Part shown: positions 17,349-26,352 of the stretch, piece by piece
Layout of the letters: each line of letters begins with the position of its first letter
How positions within the stretch are numbered: the first letter of the stretch is position 1
DNA from: Akkermansiaceae bacterium UBA6138
Lineage (GTDB): Bacteria; Verrucomicrobiota; Verrucomicrobiia; Verrucomicrobiales; DEV007
Assembly: GCA_002422425.1 (NCBI GenBank)
Contig: DIVG01000010.1
Location: 13,256 to 74,105, forward strand
Length of the DNA stretch: 60,850 bases
Reading direction: 5' to 3'
Notes under the pieces: generated by a model
What the model saw: only the letters and a program-made list of their open reading frames with translations
The model's database searches: none
Told to the model about the DNA's origin: nothing
Position numbers and translations under genes: made by a program

Positions 17349-19721
17349 ATGAAACTCACCCACGCATTTTCTTCCCTCGCCCTCGGCTGCTGCCTTCTCG
17401 CGAGCCCTCTCGCTGCCGGATCGGAAGCGGAAGCAGACGGATTCAGTTTGCCCGCGGCTGTTCTTGAGATTGACCGGCTCGTCGGCGAGTTGCTGGAAAA
17501 GCAGGGAGTAAAGCCCAATCCGGATATTGACGATGCCACCTTCGTCCGCCGCATTTACCTCGATATCGCCGGTCGCGTCCCCACGATCGAAGAGGCGGAA
17601 GATTTTCACGGTTCGACTTACCCGCGAAAAAGACAGCAGCTCATTGCCGATCTCCTTGAGAGCGACGGTCACATGAGTCACGCCTACAACTTCTGGGCGG
17701 ACGTGCTGCGGATCAACAACGGTCTCGGGGTTGGCGCGACGCAGGCCGAGGCAGCCTATCAGCTCTGGGTGAAAGAGGCGATCGACAGCAATATGCCTTA
17801 CGATCGATTCGTGCGCGAGCTGATCACGGCCCGCGGCATGATATGGGAGAACGGCGCGGTTGGTTACTACCTTCGCGACCGCGGCATGCCACTCGACAAT
17901 ATGTCCAATACCGTGCGGGTCTTCCTCGGGACACGCCTCGAGTGCGCCCAGTGCCACAACCATCCCTTCGACAAGTGGACACAAATGGATTACTACGAGA
18001 TGGCCGCCTTTTCCTACGGCATGGACGCCCGCGGTTACGACTCGCCGAATCGTAAGGCCTTCAGCAAAGTCCTCAGGCAGGACAGGGATGATCTCCACCT
18101 CAGGATGGTGGGAAATGCCAGGTTCCCGCAGATCCGCAGCCTGGATGACCTGAAGCGCTATATCGAGGGCGAAAAATACAAAACCTATCTCGAGCGATAC
18201 AAGGTGACCGACGAGCAGTTCCGCGCCCTCGCGAAGAAGTCCATCGCCGCCTACGAGGCCTACGATCACCAGAGTCGCGGCGCCAACAACGCCCTTAACG
18301 AGATTTACAACCCGCTCCGCTACGTCAAAACGGCTGAAGTGGAAAAGACCCTGAAGCTTCCCCACGATTATCAGTATGATGATGCGAAGCCGCACGATAA
18401 AATAACGGCGCGGACCATGTTCGGCAAAGAGATCGATCTGGAAAACATCGACGACAGCACGATCGAGGCTTACGCCGACTGGATGGTCTCGAAGGAAAAT
18501 CCCACCTTCACCCGTGTCATTGCCAATCGTCTCTGGAAACGCGTCTTCGGACACGGGGTCTTCGAGCCGGTCGACGAGCTCACCGAGCAGACCCGGATCT
18601 CGAATCCCGAGCTCCTCACCTATCTTGAGGACATGATGAAGCGTCTCGATTTCGACATGAGGAAATATCAGGAGGTCCTCTACAACACGAAGACCTACCA
18701 GCGGGCCGCCAACGATGGCGAGATGACCATGGGTGAGGATTATCTATTTTCCGGTCCCGTCCTCCGTCGCATGAGCGCCGAGCAGATCTGGGATTCCATC
18801 GTCGCTCTCGCTCTGCCCGAGGCCGACAGCTATCGCCCGAGGGTCGCCGATCAGCTCGGGAGTGTGGAAAGGGTCCGGCTGATTTACGAAGCGGTGGAAG
18901 GGCGCAGCGAGGAGGAGTTCATCGCCATGGTCAGGCAGATCGGTGAGTCTTACGACGCCATTCGCCCCCGCGAGGAAAAGCTTCGCACAGAGAGCGCCAA
19001 AGCTCTCGAAGCCGGGGACAAGGAGCGTCTCGCGAAGCTTCGCAAAGAGCTGAACGATCTCCGCAACGAAGCCCGCCAGGTCGTCGAAGAAATCGGTTAC
19101 CGGAACGTCGGCCGCCAGGTCGATGGCGGGGAACTGCTCGCCGCTATGGGCATGACCGAAATGGAGATGGGCATGCGCGACGGAGAACCGGATCTATCTG
19201 ATGAGAACCCCGGGGAGCGGGCCGTCCTCACCAAACTGCCCAAACCCGAGTTCGCCGATCCGCCGGCTGATCTGAAAGACAAAAAGGAGCGGAAGGCCTG
19301 GAGTGATCGCCAGAAGCAGGATTACAAGGGCTACACTTCCCTCGTCAGTCAGATGGCCCGGGCGTCCGAACTCGACTCACCGGCCCGCCGCGGTCACTTT
19401 CTCCGCGAGTTCGGCCAGTCAGATCGTGAAGTCATCGAAAATTCCGCTAACAGCGCCTCTGTCCCGCAGGCTCTTAATCTGATGAACGGATCCATGGTCG
19501 AGGCGCTCACGAATCGCTTCGCCGTGTTCGGCCGTCGCATCCACACCGCCGGCAATCCCGACGAGAAAATTCGCATGATCTTCCAGGCCATGCTCACCCG
19601 CGAGCCGAACGAGCGCGAGATGAATCTCGCCCGCGCCGAAGTCGAGGCCCGGGGAGATGAAGCCTACCCCGCCATCGTGTGGGCTCTTCTCAACACGCAG
19701 CAGTTTATTTTCGTCCAGTAA
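17349..19721 (+). CDS. DUF1549/DUF1553 secreted protein with CxxCH motif
   Basis: A 790-residue exported protein of the PVC family often called PSCyt2/PSD1. A signal peptide covers about residues 1-23. DUF1549 spans about 35-245, with VRRIYLDIAGRVPTIEEAE, FWADVLR, NMPYDRFVRELI and the heme-like C199-A-Q-C202-H203 followed by NHPFDKW. DUF1553 follows from about 375, with TRVIANRLWKRVFGHGV and a tail ending in LNTQQFIFVQ. Between them and within the C-terminal half lies a Lys/Glu-rich helical insert (about 550-680). Family members are abundant in Planctomycetes and Verrucomicrobia and presumably act in periplasmic redox or polymer catabolism; the reaction is unknown. The DUF1501 gene follows after 46 bp in the same operon. 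No N-terminal PSCyt1 domain is present. Confidence 0.9.
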   Translation: MKLTHAFSSLALGCCLLASPLAAGSEAEADGFSLPAAVLEIDRLVGELLEKQGVKPNPDIDDATFVRRIYLDIAGRVPTIEEAEDFHGSTYPRKRQQLIADLLESDGHMSHAYNFWADVLRINNGLGVGATQAEAAYQLWVKEAIDSNMPYDRFVRELITARGMIWENGAVGYYLRDRGMPLDNMSNTVRVFLGTRLECAQCHNHPFDKWTQMDYYEMAAFSYGMDARGYDSPNRKAFSKVLRQDRDDLHLRMVGNARFPQIRSLDDLKRYIEGEKYKTYLERYKVTDEQFRALAKKSIAAYEAYDHQSRGANNALNEIYNPLRYVKTAEVEKTLKLPHDYQYDDAKPHDKITARTMFGKEIDLENIDDSTIEAYADWMVSKENPTFTRVIANRLWKRVFGHGVFEPVDELTEQTRISNPELLTYLEDMMKRLDFDMRKYQEVLYNTKTYQRAANDGEMTMGEDYLFSGPVLRRMSAEQIWDSIVALALPEADSYRPRVADQLGSVERVRLIYEAVEGRSEEEFIAMVRQIGESYDAIRPREEKLRTESAKALEAGDKERLAKLRKELNDLRNEARQVVEEIGYRNVGRQVDGGELLAAMGMTEMEMGMRDGEPDLSDENPGERAVLTKLPKPEFADPPADLKDKKERKAWSDRQKQDYKGYTSLVSQMARASELDSPARRGHFLREFGQSDREVIENSANSASVPQALNLMNGSMVEALTNRFAVFGRRIHTAGNPDEKIRMIFQAMLTREPNEREMNLARAEVEARGDEAYPAIVWALLNTQQFIFVQ

Positions 19722-19767
19722 ATCCGAAATAGTCCCCGTCCGTTTCACCCGCACCCACGATCACCGC

Positions 19768-21063
19768 ATGAAAACCGCCTTCAAATCCGACGAATGGAGC
19801 CGCCGTCGCTTCATGGAGGGAACCGCTAAAACCTTTCTCGGGGTTGGAGCTCTCGGCCTGACCTCGCGGGCTGCTGCGGCGACAGGGACAAATTCGGCAC
19901 TGCCCGAAAGGGTTGATGCCGCGAAACATGTCATCTACCTCTACATGAATGGCGGGATGACCCATCTCGACACCTTTGACACGAAGCCGGGGCACGAAAA
20001 TCAGGGCGAGACGAAGACGATCAACACGAATGTCGACGACATCAAACTCTCGGCGCTGCTCCCGTCGCTTGCGGCGCAGGCAGACAAGCTCGCGATCATT
20101 CGCTCGCTCACCTCTACCGCCGGTGCTCATGATCAGGGCAACTACCTCATGCACACTTCCTATGATCAGGGAGCCACGATCCGCCATCCCGGGATCGGGG
20201 CCTGGTCGCTGAAGTTCAAAGGGCGCCTCAACCCGAACCTTCCGGGATCGGTCTTTATCGGCGGCGACAGTCGCATCAATGGTGGCGGCGGTTTTTTTGA
20301 GCCCCAGTATGAGCCGCTCACCATCAGTGATCCGCAGGCGGGCTTGAAAAACTCGAAGCTTCGCGGGATGACGAAAGAGGACTTCGATCAGCGTCTCGCC
20401 CTTGCCGCGGCATTCGACGCCGACTTTCACGCCCGCTACAAAGTGAAGCAGGTGCGTGCCTATACGCAGATGTATGATGATGCGGTGCGGATCATGCAAA
20501 GCCGTGATCTCGCCGCCTTTGATCTCAGCGCCGAAGACAAGATGACGCGAGAGCGTTACGGCGACAATGCGTTCGGTCAGGGCTGCCTCCTTGCCCGCCG
20601 TCTCATTGAGCACGATGTGCGCGCGGTTGAGGTTTCCTACGGAGGGTGGGACATGCACAACAATGTCTTTGTGGCCGCCCCTGAAAAGTGCGGCGTCCTC
20701 GATCAGGCGATGGGGGCGCTCCTGTCCGATCTCGAAAGTCGCGGTAAGCTTGGGGACACCCTTGTTGTTCTCACGACCGAGTTCGGCAGAACGCCGAGAA
20801 TCAACCAGAATGAAGGGCGTGATCACTATCCGAGGGCTTTCAGCTCCGTTCTCGCCGGCGGGGGAATCAAAGGCGGCATCACCTACGGTAAAACCGATGA
20901 GGGAGGTGAAAATGTGCTGGAGGACCCCGTCAGGATTCCCGACTTTAACGCGACTATCGCCTACGCTCTGGGGCTGCCGCTCGATCAGGTCCTTTACAGC
21001 CCCAGTAAACGGCCTTTCACGGTGGCCCACAAGGGCAGGCCCGTTCTCGATCTCTTTACCTGA
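19768..21063 (+). CDS. DUF1501 protein with Tat signal
   Basis: A 431-residue protein from the ATG at 19768. It begins with a twin-arginine signal (SRRRFMEG, residues 11-18, then a hydrophobic stretch FLGVGALGLTS and an AAA cleavage region), so it is exported folded through Tat. The mature part is DUF1501, an alkaline-phosphatase/sulfatase-fold relative: VIYLYMNGGMTHLDTFDTKP, SLTSTAGAHDQGNY, SYGGWDMHNN, TEFGRTPRINQNEGRDHYPRAF. The His/Asp-rich motifs suggest metal binding, but the catalytic nucleophile site is not obvious and no activity is established. DUF1501 genes usually follow DUF1549/DUF1553 genes, as here, which implies that the two products act together outside the cytoplasm. Confidence 0.9.
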   Translation: MKTAFKSDEWSRRRFMEGTAKTFLGVGALGLTSRAAAATGTNSALPERVDAAKHVIYLYMNGGMTHLDTFDTKPGHENQGETKTINTNVDDIKLSALLPSLAAQADKLAIIRSLTSTAGAHDQGNYLMHTSYDQGATIRHPGIGAWSLKFKGRLNPNLPGSVFIGGDSRINGGGGFFEPQYEPLTISDPQAGLKNSKLRGMTKEDFDQRLALAAAFDADFHARYKVKQVRAYTQMYDDAVRIMQSRDLAAFDLSAEDKMTRERYGDNAFGQGCLLARRLIEHDVRAVEVSYGGWDMHNNVFVAAPEKCGVLDQAMGALLSDLESRGKLGDTLVVLTTEFGRTPRINQNEGRDHYPRAFSSVLAGGGIKGGITYGKTDEGGENVLEDPVRIPDFNATIAYALGLPLDQVLYSPSKRPFTVAHKGRPVLDLFT

Positions 21064-21143
21064 AGCAGGGACCGGAATGATTGGTTACGGTTTCGATTGA
21101 GTCGGTGCGGAATCGGAGCGATTAATTTACCACCACAACAAGC

Positions 21144-21848
21144 ATGAACGATTTGGCACAGGGAGGCGGTAACTTAGTCTATATCATCATCACGGTGGGC
21201 ACGATGCTCGTGAGCCGGTGGGTAGGCTCGATGTTGCAGCGACGTTTCACCGAGCACTCGATGCGGTCGATTGCTTTCTCCGGTGCCGAGATCGCGGAAA
21301 AAATGCTTCGCGATAGCGGTATTAGTGACGTGCGGGTGATCTCCACGCCGGGCCAGCTTACCGATCACTACAACCCTCTCACGAAGACCGTCAACCTGAG
21401 TGAGGTTGTCTTCCGCGAAAGAAACGTCGCCGCCGCCGCCGTCGCGGCGCACGAGTGTGGTCACGCGGTGCAGCATGCCCGGGCCTACGGGGCGCTGAAG
21501 ATGCGCTCGGCGCTCGTCCCGATCGTGAGTATTTCGAGCAAGTTTATGAACTGGGTTTTGCTCGCGGGCCTCTTCCTCGCCGCCTCGGGAGACACGACCG
21601 TCCTTTTTATCGGGGTGCTTCTCTTTGCAACGACGACGCTGTTTTCGGTCGTCACTCTTCCGGTGGAGTTCGACGCGAGCCGCCGCGCGCTCGCCTGGCT
21701 TGACTATTCCGGGTCTCTCGCGGGCCTGGATCATGACAAGGCTAAGAACGCCCTCTTCTGGGCGGCGATGACTTACACCGTTGCTGCGGTTGCCTCGATC
21801 GGACAACTTCTCTATTATGTGATGCGTCTGATGGCTGCCCGGCGTTGA
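21144..21848 (+). CDS. Membrane zinc metallopeptidase, YugP type
   Basis: A 234-residue protein of the Zn_peptidase_2 family. An N-terminal membrane helix (about 8-28) is followed by a soluble catalytic part with the zinc motif HECGH (H103-H107) in VAAHECGHAVQHA, then three more hydrophobic segments (about 125-165, 200-228). The family motif PVEFDASRRAL is present. It is probably an inner-membrane protease of unknown substrate. It stands alone, 80 bp after the DUF1501 gene, and converges with the histidine-kinase gene (23 bp between stops). Confidence 0.9.
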   Translation: MNDLAQGGGNLVYIIITVGTMLVSRWVGSMLQRRFTEHSMRSIAFSGAEIAEKMLRDSGISDVRVISTPGQLTDHYNPLTKTVNLSEVVFRERNVAAAAVAAHECGHAVQHARAYGALKMRSALVPIVSISSKFMNWVLLAGLFLAASGDTTVLFIGVLLFATTTLFSVVTLPVEFDASRRALAWLDYSGSLAGLDHDKAKNALFWAAMTYTVAAVASIGQLLYYVMRLMAARR

Positions 21849-21871
21849 GACTCTTGAAGGGAGCGGCAGGC

Positions 21872-23227
21872 TCACCCGTGCGACCGGTCTTTCGACCTTC
21901 CACCTGATGGGTCGTCCGGCAGTTCGGTCGGCGGCGGCAGGGGAATGGTGATGGTGAATGCCGTTCTGACCCCCGGCTGGCTCTCCACTCCGATCTTCCC
22001 GTGATGGGCTTCCACGGCTCGTTTCACGATGGAGAGACCGAGTCCGGTTCCTTTGACCTGCGTCTGGGCGTGGTGTTTCTGGACCCGATAGAACCGTTTA
22101 AAAATGTGGGGCAGGTCAGCCGCTGGAATTCCGATGCCGTCGTCCGCGATGGTGACGAGATAGCGGCCGCCCTCCTTTCGGAAAGAGACTGTGATTTTCA
22201 GCCCCGGCTCGGGATTTTCCTTGAGAGCATTTTCGATGAGGTTGAAAAAAACCTGGTCCCAGTAGAAACGATCGCCGATGAGGGGCCAGGGACGAGCGGA
22301 GTCTACCTTCACGGCGACCCTCGCGTGGTTTTGTTCAATAATGGGCATGAGCTGACCGATCATGTCATCGAGTGAGTCGCGGAGATCAAAGGATTCAGAC
22401 CTGAGGAGATCGGCGGCGCTTTCCAGTTTTGAGATCGTGAGCATGTCTTCGACAATGCGGGCAATCCGTTCGCCATGTTTGCGCATCGTGACGATGGCGC
22501 GGCGGTAAAGGGCCTGGGTGAGATCGACAGCGGGGTCATCCATCGTTTCGAGGTAGCCGTTGATGATAGAGAGGGGCGTGCGCAACTCATGGGAGGCATT
22601 CGCCACAAAGTCGCGGCGGATCTGCTCGGTTTCGAGCTGTCCGGAGATGTCCTTCATCAGGAGCCAGGAGCCTGTATTCTCCGTACTGCCGCCAAAAAAG
22701 AGGGGCTCGGCTTCGACGAGAAGCGACACTTCCCGGAACCCTTTCTTTCCTTCGCTGTGCACCCGCAGGGCGATGCTATCGGAGACTTTTGCCCCGATCT
22801 CTTCGGCGAGGGCAAGGGTATCGTAGACACGGTGGTCGCGACAGACCTCAAGAAAAGGCCGGGACCGGTAGGGTTGATCGACCGGGAAGAGTAGTTCCGC
22901 AGCGCGGTTGAGGAAGCGGATCTCGCGATTCCGGTCGAGGATGAAGATCGCGTCTTTGATCTCGTTAAGGAGTGCTTCCTGAAATTCACGCTGCTTCCGT
23001 TCCGAGTCGCGCACGAGGGAGGCTTCGCTCACGGTGTTCATGACCGCTCTGCGCAACGGAGCGAGTTCTTTGCGGGCGGCCGAGGGAGAAAAGGTGATGC
23101 TCAAATCGTCGGCCCCCGCAGTCAGCGAATCCGCCAGTTCGCCTACCGCGCGGCGCAGCCTGAGGTAACGCAGCGCCGAATAGGAAGCGACTAAGAGGAG
23201 AAGGAGGGTCGTAAAAGGGGCGTCCAA
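21872..23227 (-). CDS. phoR: PhoR-like sensor histidine kinase
   Basis: A 451-residue kinase. One hydrophobic N-terminal segment (about 5-20) anchors it. It is followed by a HAMP-like/linker region, a PAS domain (about 85-190, with IFILDRNREIRFLNRAAE), the HisKA box FVANASHELRTPLS with H213, and the ATPase domain with NLIENALKENP, DDGIGIPAADLP and GTGLGLSIVKRAVEAHHG. The single N-terminal helix and PAS match the PhoR architecture. It lies 36 bp downstream of a PhoB-type regulator on the same strand, so it probably senses phosphate limitation. The symbol is inferred from the pair's architecture; other OmpR-class systems look similar. Confidence 0.82.
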   Translation of the reverse strand: MDAPFTTLLLLLVASYSALRYLRLRRAVGELADSLTAGADDLSITFSPSAARKELAPLRRAVMNTVSEASLVRDSERKQREFQEALLNEIKDAIFILDRNREIRFLNRAAELLFPVDQPYRSRPFLEVCRDHRVYDTLALAEEIGAKVSDSIALRVHSEGKKGFREVSLLVEAEPLFFGGSTENTGSWLLMKDISGQLETEQIRRDFVANASHELRTPLSIINGYLETMDDPAVDLTQALYRRAIVTMRKHGERIARIVEDMLTISKLESAADLLRSESFDLRDSLDDMIGQLMPIIEQNHARVAVKVDSARPWPLIGDRFYWDQVFFNLIENALKENPEPGLKITVSFRKEGGRYLVTIADDGIGIPAADLPHIFKRFYRVQKHHAQTQVKGTGLGLSIVKRAVEAHHGKIGVESQPGVRTAFTITIPLPPPTELPDDPSGGRSKDRSHG

Positions 23228-23263
23228 GGTGATGAGTTCTTCTCTCCAGTGCGTGAAAGGGGT

Positions 23264-23944
23264 TCACGTTTCCAGGAAACGGTAACCTACCCCGCGGACC
23301 GTTTCGATCGAATTTCCGTGAGCGCCCAGTTTTTCCCTGAGTCTTTTAATGTGGGTATCAAGTGTCCGTGTCTGAATACGGTCGCTGTAGCCCCATACTT
23401 TTTTAAGGAGGTCGCCGCGCCCCTGAGTGATCCCGGGAGACTCGATCATGCTCAGGAGGAGCTTGAACTCGGTCGAGGTCAACTCGATCTCGGTTCCTTC
23501 AAGGAGCAGTTTAAGCGAATTCTTGTCCAGGCTGAAAGGACCCGAGACGATCACATTGCCGCCCTGATTGGGGTTCGTGCGCCGGAGGAGGTTGCGCACT
23601 CTCAGCATCAGTTCCTTCGGGCTGAAAGGCTTGGCCATGTAGTCGTCGGCACCGAGTTCGAGCCCCGTTATTTTTTCCTCAAGTCTCCCGCGGGCCGTGA
23701 GCATGATAACGGGGATGGATTTAGTCCGGGCATCTTCGCGCAGGTTCCGGAAGACGGTCAGTCCGTCCATCCCCGGGAGCATGAGGTCGAGAAGGATGAC
23801 GTCGGGCCGTTTATCCCGGGCGATGCGCAGGGCGCTGAGCCCGTCAGACGCTTCGATCAGTTTGTAGTCCTCTTCCCGCATGAGGGTGACAGATATCAGC
23901 TCCCGGATATCTTCCTCATCATCAACGATCAGAATGGCAGGCAT
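23264..23944 (-). CDS. phoB: PhoB-like response regulator (OmpR class)
   Basis: A 226-residue regulator when started at the ATG at 23944 (MPAILIVDDEED). A longer frame to 24007 would add 21 residues unlike any receiver domain. The receiver domain has the acidic pair D8/D9, phospho-acceptor D53 in ILLDLMLPGMDG, T in MLTARG and K in YMAKPFSPKEL. The DNA-binding winged helix follows (about 130-226, ending ETVRGVGYRFLE). Upon phosphorylation by the neighbouring kinase it should activate phosphate-starvation genes. A Pho-box-like direct repeat lies about 78 bp upstream. The gene precedes the kinase gene by 36 bp. Confidence 0.85.
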   Translation of the reverse strand: MPAILIVDDEEDIRELISVTLMREEDYKLIEASDGLSALRIARDKRPDVILLDLMLPGMDGLTVFRNLREDARTKSIPVIMLTARGRLEEKITGLELGADDYMAKPFSPKELMLRVRNLLRRTNPNQGGNVIVSGPFSLDKNSLKLLLEGTEIELTSTEFKLLLSMIESPGITQGRGDLLKKVWGYSDRIQTRTLDTHIKRLREKLGAHGNSIETVRGVGYRFLET

Positions 23945-24021
23945 GGAAGTTTTGGCTGGATTAGGGAAGCAGTTGAAACACTCTAAGGGTGGCGGCAGTT
24001 TGACCAATGAAAAGCGCCCTG

Positions 24022-24039
24022 CTGTGACAAAACCGTAAC
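24022..24039. promoter_or_regulatory. Candidate Pho box upstream of phoB-like gene
   Basis: The sequence CTGTGACAAAACCGTAAC matches 12 of 18 positions of the E. coli-type Pho box CTGTCATAAATCTGTCAT. Read on the minus strand, it contains GTTAC and GTCAC spaced 11 bp apart, the repeat spacing expected for PhoB-class regulators. It sits 78 bp upstream of the PhoB-like start and 87 bp upstream of the divergent lipid-kinase gene, so it could serve autoregulation or either direction. The assignment is by eye. Confidence 0.4.
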
Positions 24040-24125
24040 GATTCGGGTCCCCTCACTTCAGCACTGGAGATCCGAAGGGAACCGTGTAAAGGTAGCGGGA
24101 CCATAATCAAGAATCCCCCCCCCGG

Positions 24126-25076
24126 ATGGCAATCAAGTCAGACTACACGACACTCAGGGGAAAGCCCGAGTCGGTTCATGTCATCGTGAATCCCGCTCCC
24201 TCGAGGCGCATCCCGCTGCTCGCGATCCTCAATCAGGCCTTTCGTGAGGCTGGAATACACTGGGATATCTCTATTACTCACGGGACAGGGGACGGGTCCG
24301 AGCTTGCCCGAAAAGCTGTCGCGGCCGGCGCGAGTGTCGTTGCCGTTTACGGAGGTGACGGAACCGTCATGGAAGTGGCCGCCGGGCTTGTCGGGACGGA
24401 TACGCCCCTCTTGATCCTTGGCGGGGGAACCGGTAATCTCGTTGCCTCGGAGCTTCGGTTGCCGACGAATCTGGAAAAGGCTTGCGAACTCGTCTGTCGC
24501 GACCAGTTTTCGACTCGTCGAATCGACGTGGGAATGATGGGCGAGCACCCTTTTCTTCTCCGTATCGGTTGCGGGATCGAGGTAGGAGTGGTGCAGGAGG
24601 CGACCCGCGAGCTCAAGGATCAGGTCGGGAAGTTCGCCTATGTCTGGGCCGGTATCAAGCGGTTGCAGGAAATCCCGGAAGCGGAATACGAAATCATCCT
24701 CGACGGGAAAGAGACGATCCGTGCGACCGGATTTGCCTGTATCGTGGCCAATGCCGGCACGGTGGGAATGGGGCGGCTTACACTCGCTCCGGCCATCGAT
24801 GTCAATGACGGTCGCCTCGACGTTTTTCTTCTAAAAAGGGCAAATCTCGACGTCATCGTCCAGATGGCGAAGAAAATGACCGGGCTCGACCGCTTCCTGC
24901 GCGACGAAGAGCCCGCCCTCGATGCCTCGGAGGCGGTGACGCACTGGACGGTCGAGTCTGTCGAGATCCGGACAAATCCGATTCTCGACATTCAGGTCGA
25001 CGGGGACATAGTTGCGAAGACCCCCCAGTCGATCCGGGTGCTGCCCTCCGCTTTAAGTGTCGTCGTTCCCGATTGA
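24126..25076 (+). CDS. Diacylglycerol/lipid kinase family protein
   Basis: A 316-residue kinase of the DagK/YegS/BmrU family. The N-terminal domain has VHVIVNPAPS, and the nucleotide motif GGDGTVMEVAAGL (about 76-88) and GGGTGNLVASEL (about 98-109). The C-terminal beta-rich domain has GCGIEVGVVQEA and ends in DIQVDGD. Such enzymes phosphorylate diacylglycerol or related lipids to recycle them into phospholipid synthesis. It is divergent from the two-component genes and precedes the division cluster by 124 bp. A weak hairpin (GGATAACAC…GTGTTTTTATCC, about 25093-25122) lies between it and murG. The exact lipid substrate is not visible. Confidence 0.88.
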   Translation: MAIKSDYTTLRGKPESVHVIVNPAPSRRIPLLAILNQAFREAGIHWDISITHGTGDGSELARKAVAAGASVVAVYGGDGTVMEVAAGLVGTDTPLLILGGGTGNLVASELRLPTNLEKACELVCRDQFSTRRIDVGMMGEHPFLLRIGCGIEVGVVQEATRELKDQVGKFAYVWAGIKRLQEIPEAEYEIILDGKETIRATGFACIVANAGTVGMGRLTLAPAIDVNDGRLDVFLLKRANLDVIVQMAKKMTGLDRFLRDEEPALDASEAVTHWTVESVEIRTNPILDIQVDGDIVAKTPQSIRVLPSALSVVVPD

Positions 25077-25200
25077 TCCCGGTCGAAACCGTATCGGATA
25101 ACACCCTTGTGTTTTTATCCTGACAGGCAGAAATGTGCCCTTGGGCGGGTTCAAACAGTTGAAATCAGCATGAATTCAAGCAAGATCTGAAAATTACCAA

Positions 25201-26352
25201 ATGTTAACTATCTCCGAAAGACGCCTCGTCATTGCCTGCGGGGGCACCGGCGGCCACCTTTTCCCCGGGATCGCTGTCGCCGAAGCCTGGACCCGGAAGG
25301 GTGGCGAGGCGTTGCTGCTCATCTCGGAAAAGCAGATTGATGCCCTCGCGACCGAGGGATACGATCACCTTCGTTTTGAGAAGATGCCTTCTCTCGCGAT
25401 GCCAGGCGTTTTTTCGTGGCGAATGCTACGATTTATCTTCGTGTTTCTGAGGTCTCTGGGCGCTTGTCGGCGCCTGCTGAAGGATTTCCGGGCCGAGGCC
25501 GTACTCGGCATGGGCGGCTTTACCTCGGCCGCCCCGCTCGCGGCGGGACGCATCGCCGGGCTACCGACCTTCATCCACGAGTCCAACGCCGTTCCCGGAA
25601 AAGCGAACCGGTTGAACGCGCTCTTTTCGCGTGCCGTCCTTGTCGGATTCGACGAGTGTGTTCCGCTCTTCGGAAAGGGAAAACCGGTCGAGGTGGTCGG
25701 GACACCATTGCGGCCTTCTCTTGTCAACCGCCCCGCTCGCGATGAGGCGATCGCCCGGTTCGGGCTCGATCCAGGGAAAAAGACAGTGATGGTAATGGGA
25801 GGGAGTCAGGGGGCCCGCCGGCTGAATGAACTGGTCGCGGCGAGTTTGCCACGCTTTGCGGAATCGGGTATTCAACTTCTCCATATCAGCGGGCCCGGCG
25901 ATTATGAACTGGTGAAAGCTGCCTATGCCGCCTGTCCCGAGGCGGGCCTTCTCCTTAGTTTCTGCAGCGAGATTCAATTTGCCTACGCTGCCGCCGATCT
26001 CGCGATCTGCCGGTCGGGGGCATCCACTCTCACGGAATTGGGTTATTATGAAATACCTTCGGTGCTGATCCCGTATCCCTTTGCGGCGGATGATCACCAG
26101 ACGGCCAACGCCAGGATTTTTTCAGGTCCCGGCGCGGCCGTTTTGTGGGTTCAGGACGAACTGGATGAGGAAAATTTCTCCGATAAAATCCTGTCACTTA
26201 TACTCGATGAAAAACAGCTTTTAAAGATGAAGGCGGCCGCTGCCGGTCTCTCTGTCCCGGAGGCGTCAGGCCGGGTCTGCGAGTGTATCGCTGCTTCCCT
26301 TGGCCGATCCCGTCATGGCCATCCTGAATTTCAGTCAACAACCGATTTATGA
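25201..26352 (+). CDS. murG: UDP-GlcNAc: lipid I N-acetylglucosaminyltransferase
   Basis: A 383-residue GT-B glycosyltransferase. The N-terminal acceptor domain opens IACGGTGGHLFPGIAVAEAW (about 11-30). A second G-loop-like MVMGGSQGARRLNEL (about 197-211) starts the donor domain. The UDP-GlcNAc motif CRSGASTLTELGYYEIPSVL (about 268-287) is followed by PYPFAADDHQTANA. It transfers GlcNAc to lipid I to form lipid II on the inner leaflet. Its stop overlaps the murC-murB start (ATGA at 26349-26352), so the two are translationally coupled. Confidence 0.95.
   Translation: MLTISERRLVIACGGTGGHLFPGIAVAEAWTRKGGEALLLISEKQIDALATEGYDHLRFEKMPSLAMPGVFSWRMLRFIFVFLRSLGACRRLLKDFRAEAVLGMGGFTSAAPLAAGRIAGLPTFIHESNAVPGKANRLNALFSRAVLVGFDECVPLFGKGKPVEVVGTPLRPSLVNRPARDEAIARFGLDPGKKTVMVMGGSQGARRLNELVAASLPRFAESGIQLLHISGPGDYELVKAAYAACPEAGLLLSFCSEIQFAYAAADLAICRSGASTLTELGYYEIPSVLIPYPFAADDHQTANARIFSGPGAAVLWVQDELDEENFSDKILSLILDEKQLLKMKAAAAGLSVPEASGRVCECIAASLGRSRHGHPEFQSTTDL

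Noticed and set aside
19705..21030. 441-residue minus-strand frame opposite the DUF1501 gene
   Set aside because: Antisense shadow; no start context or domain.
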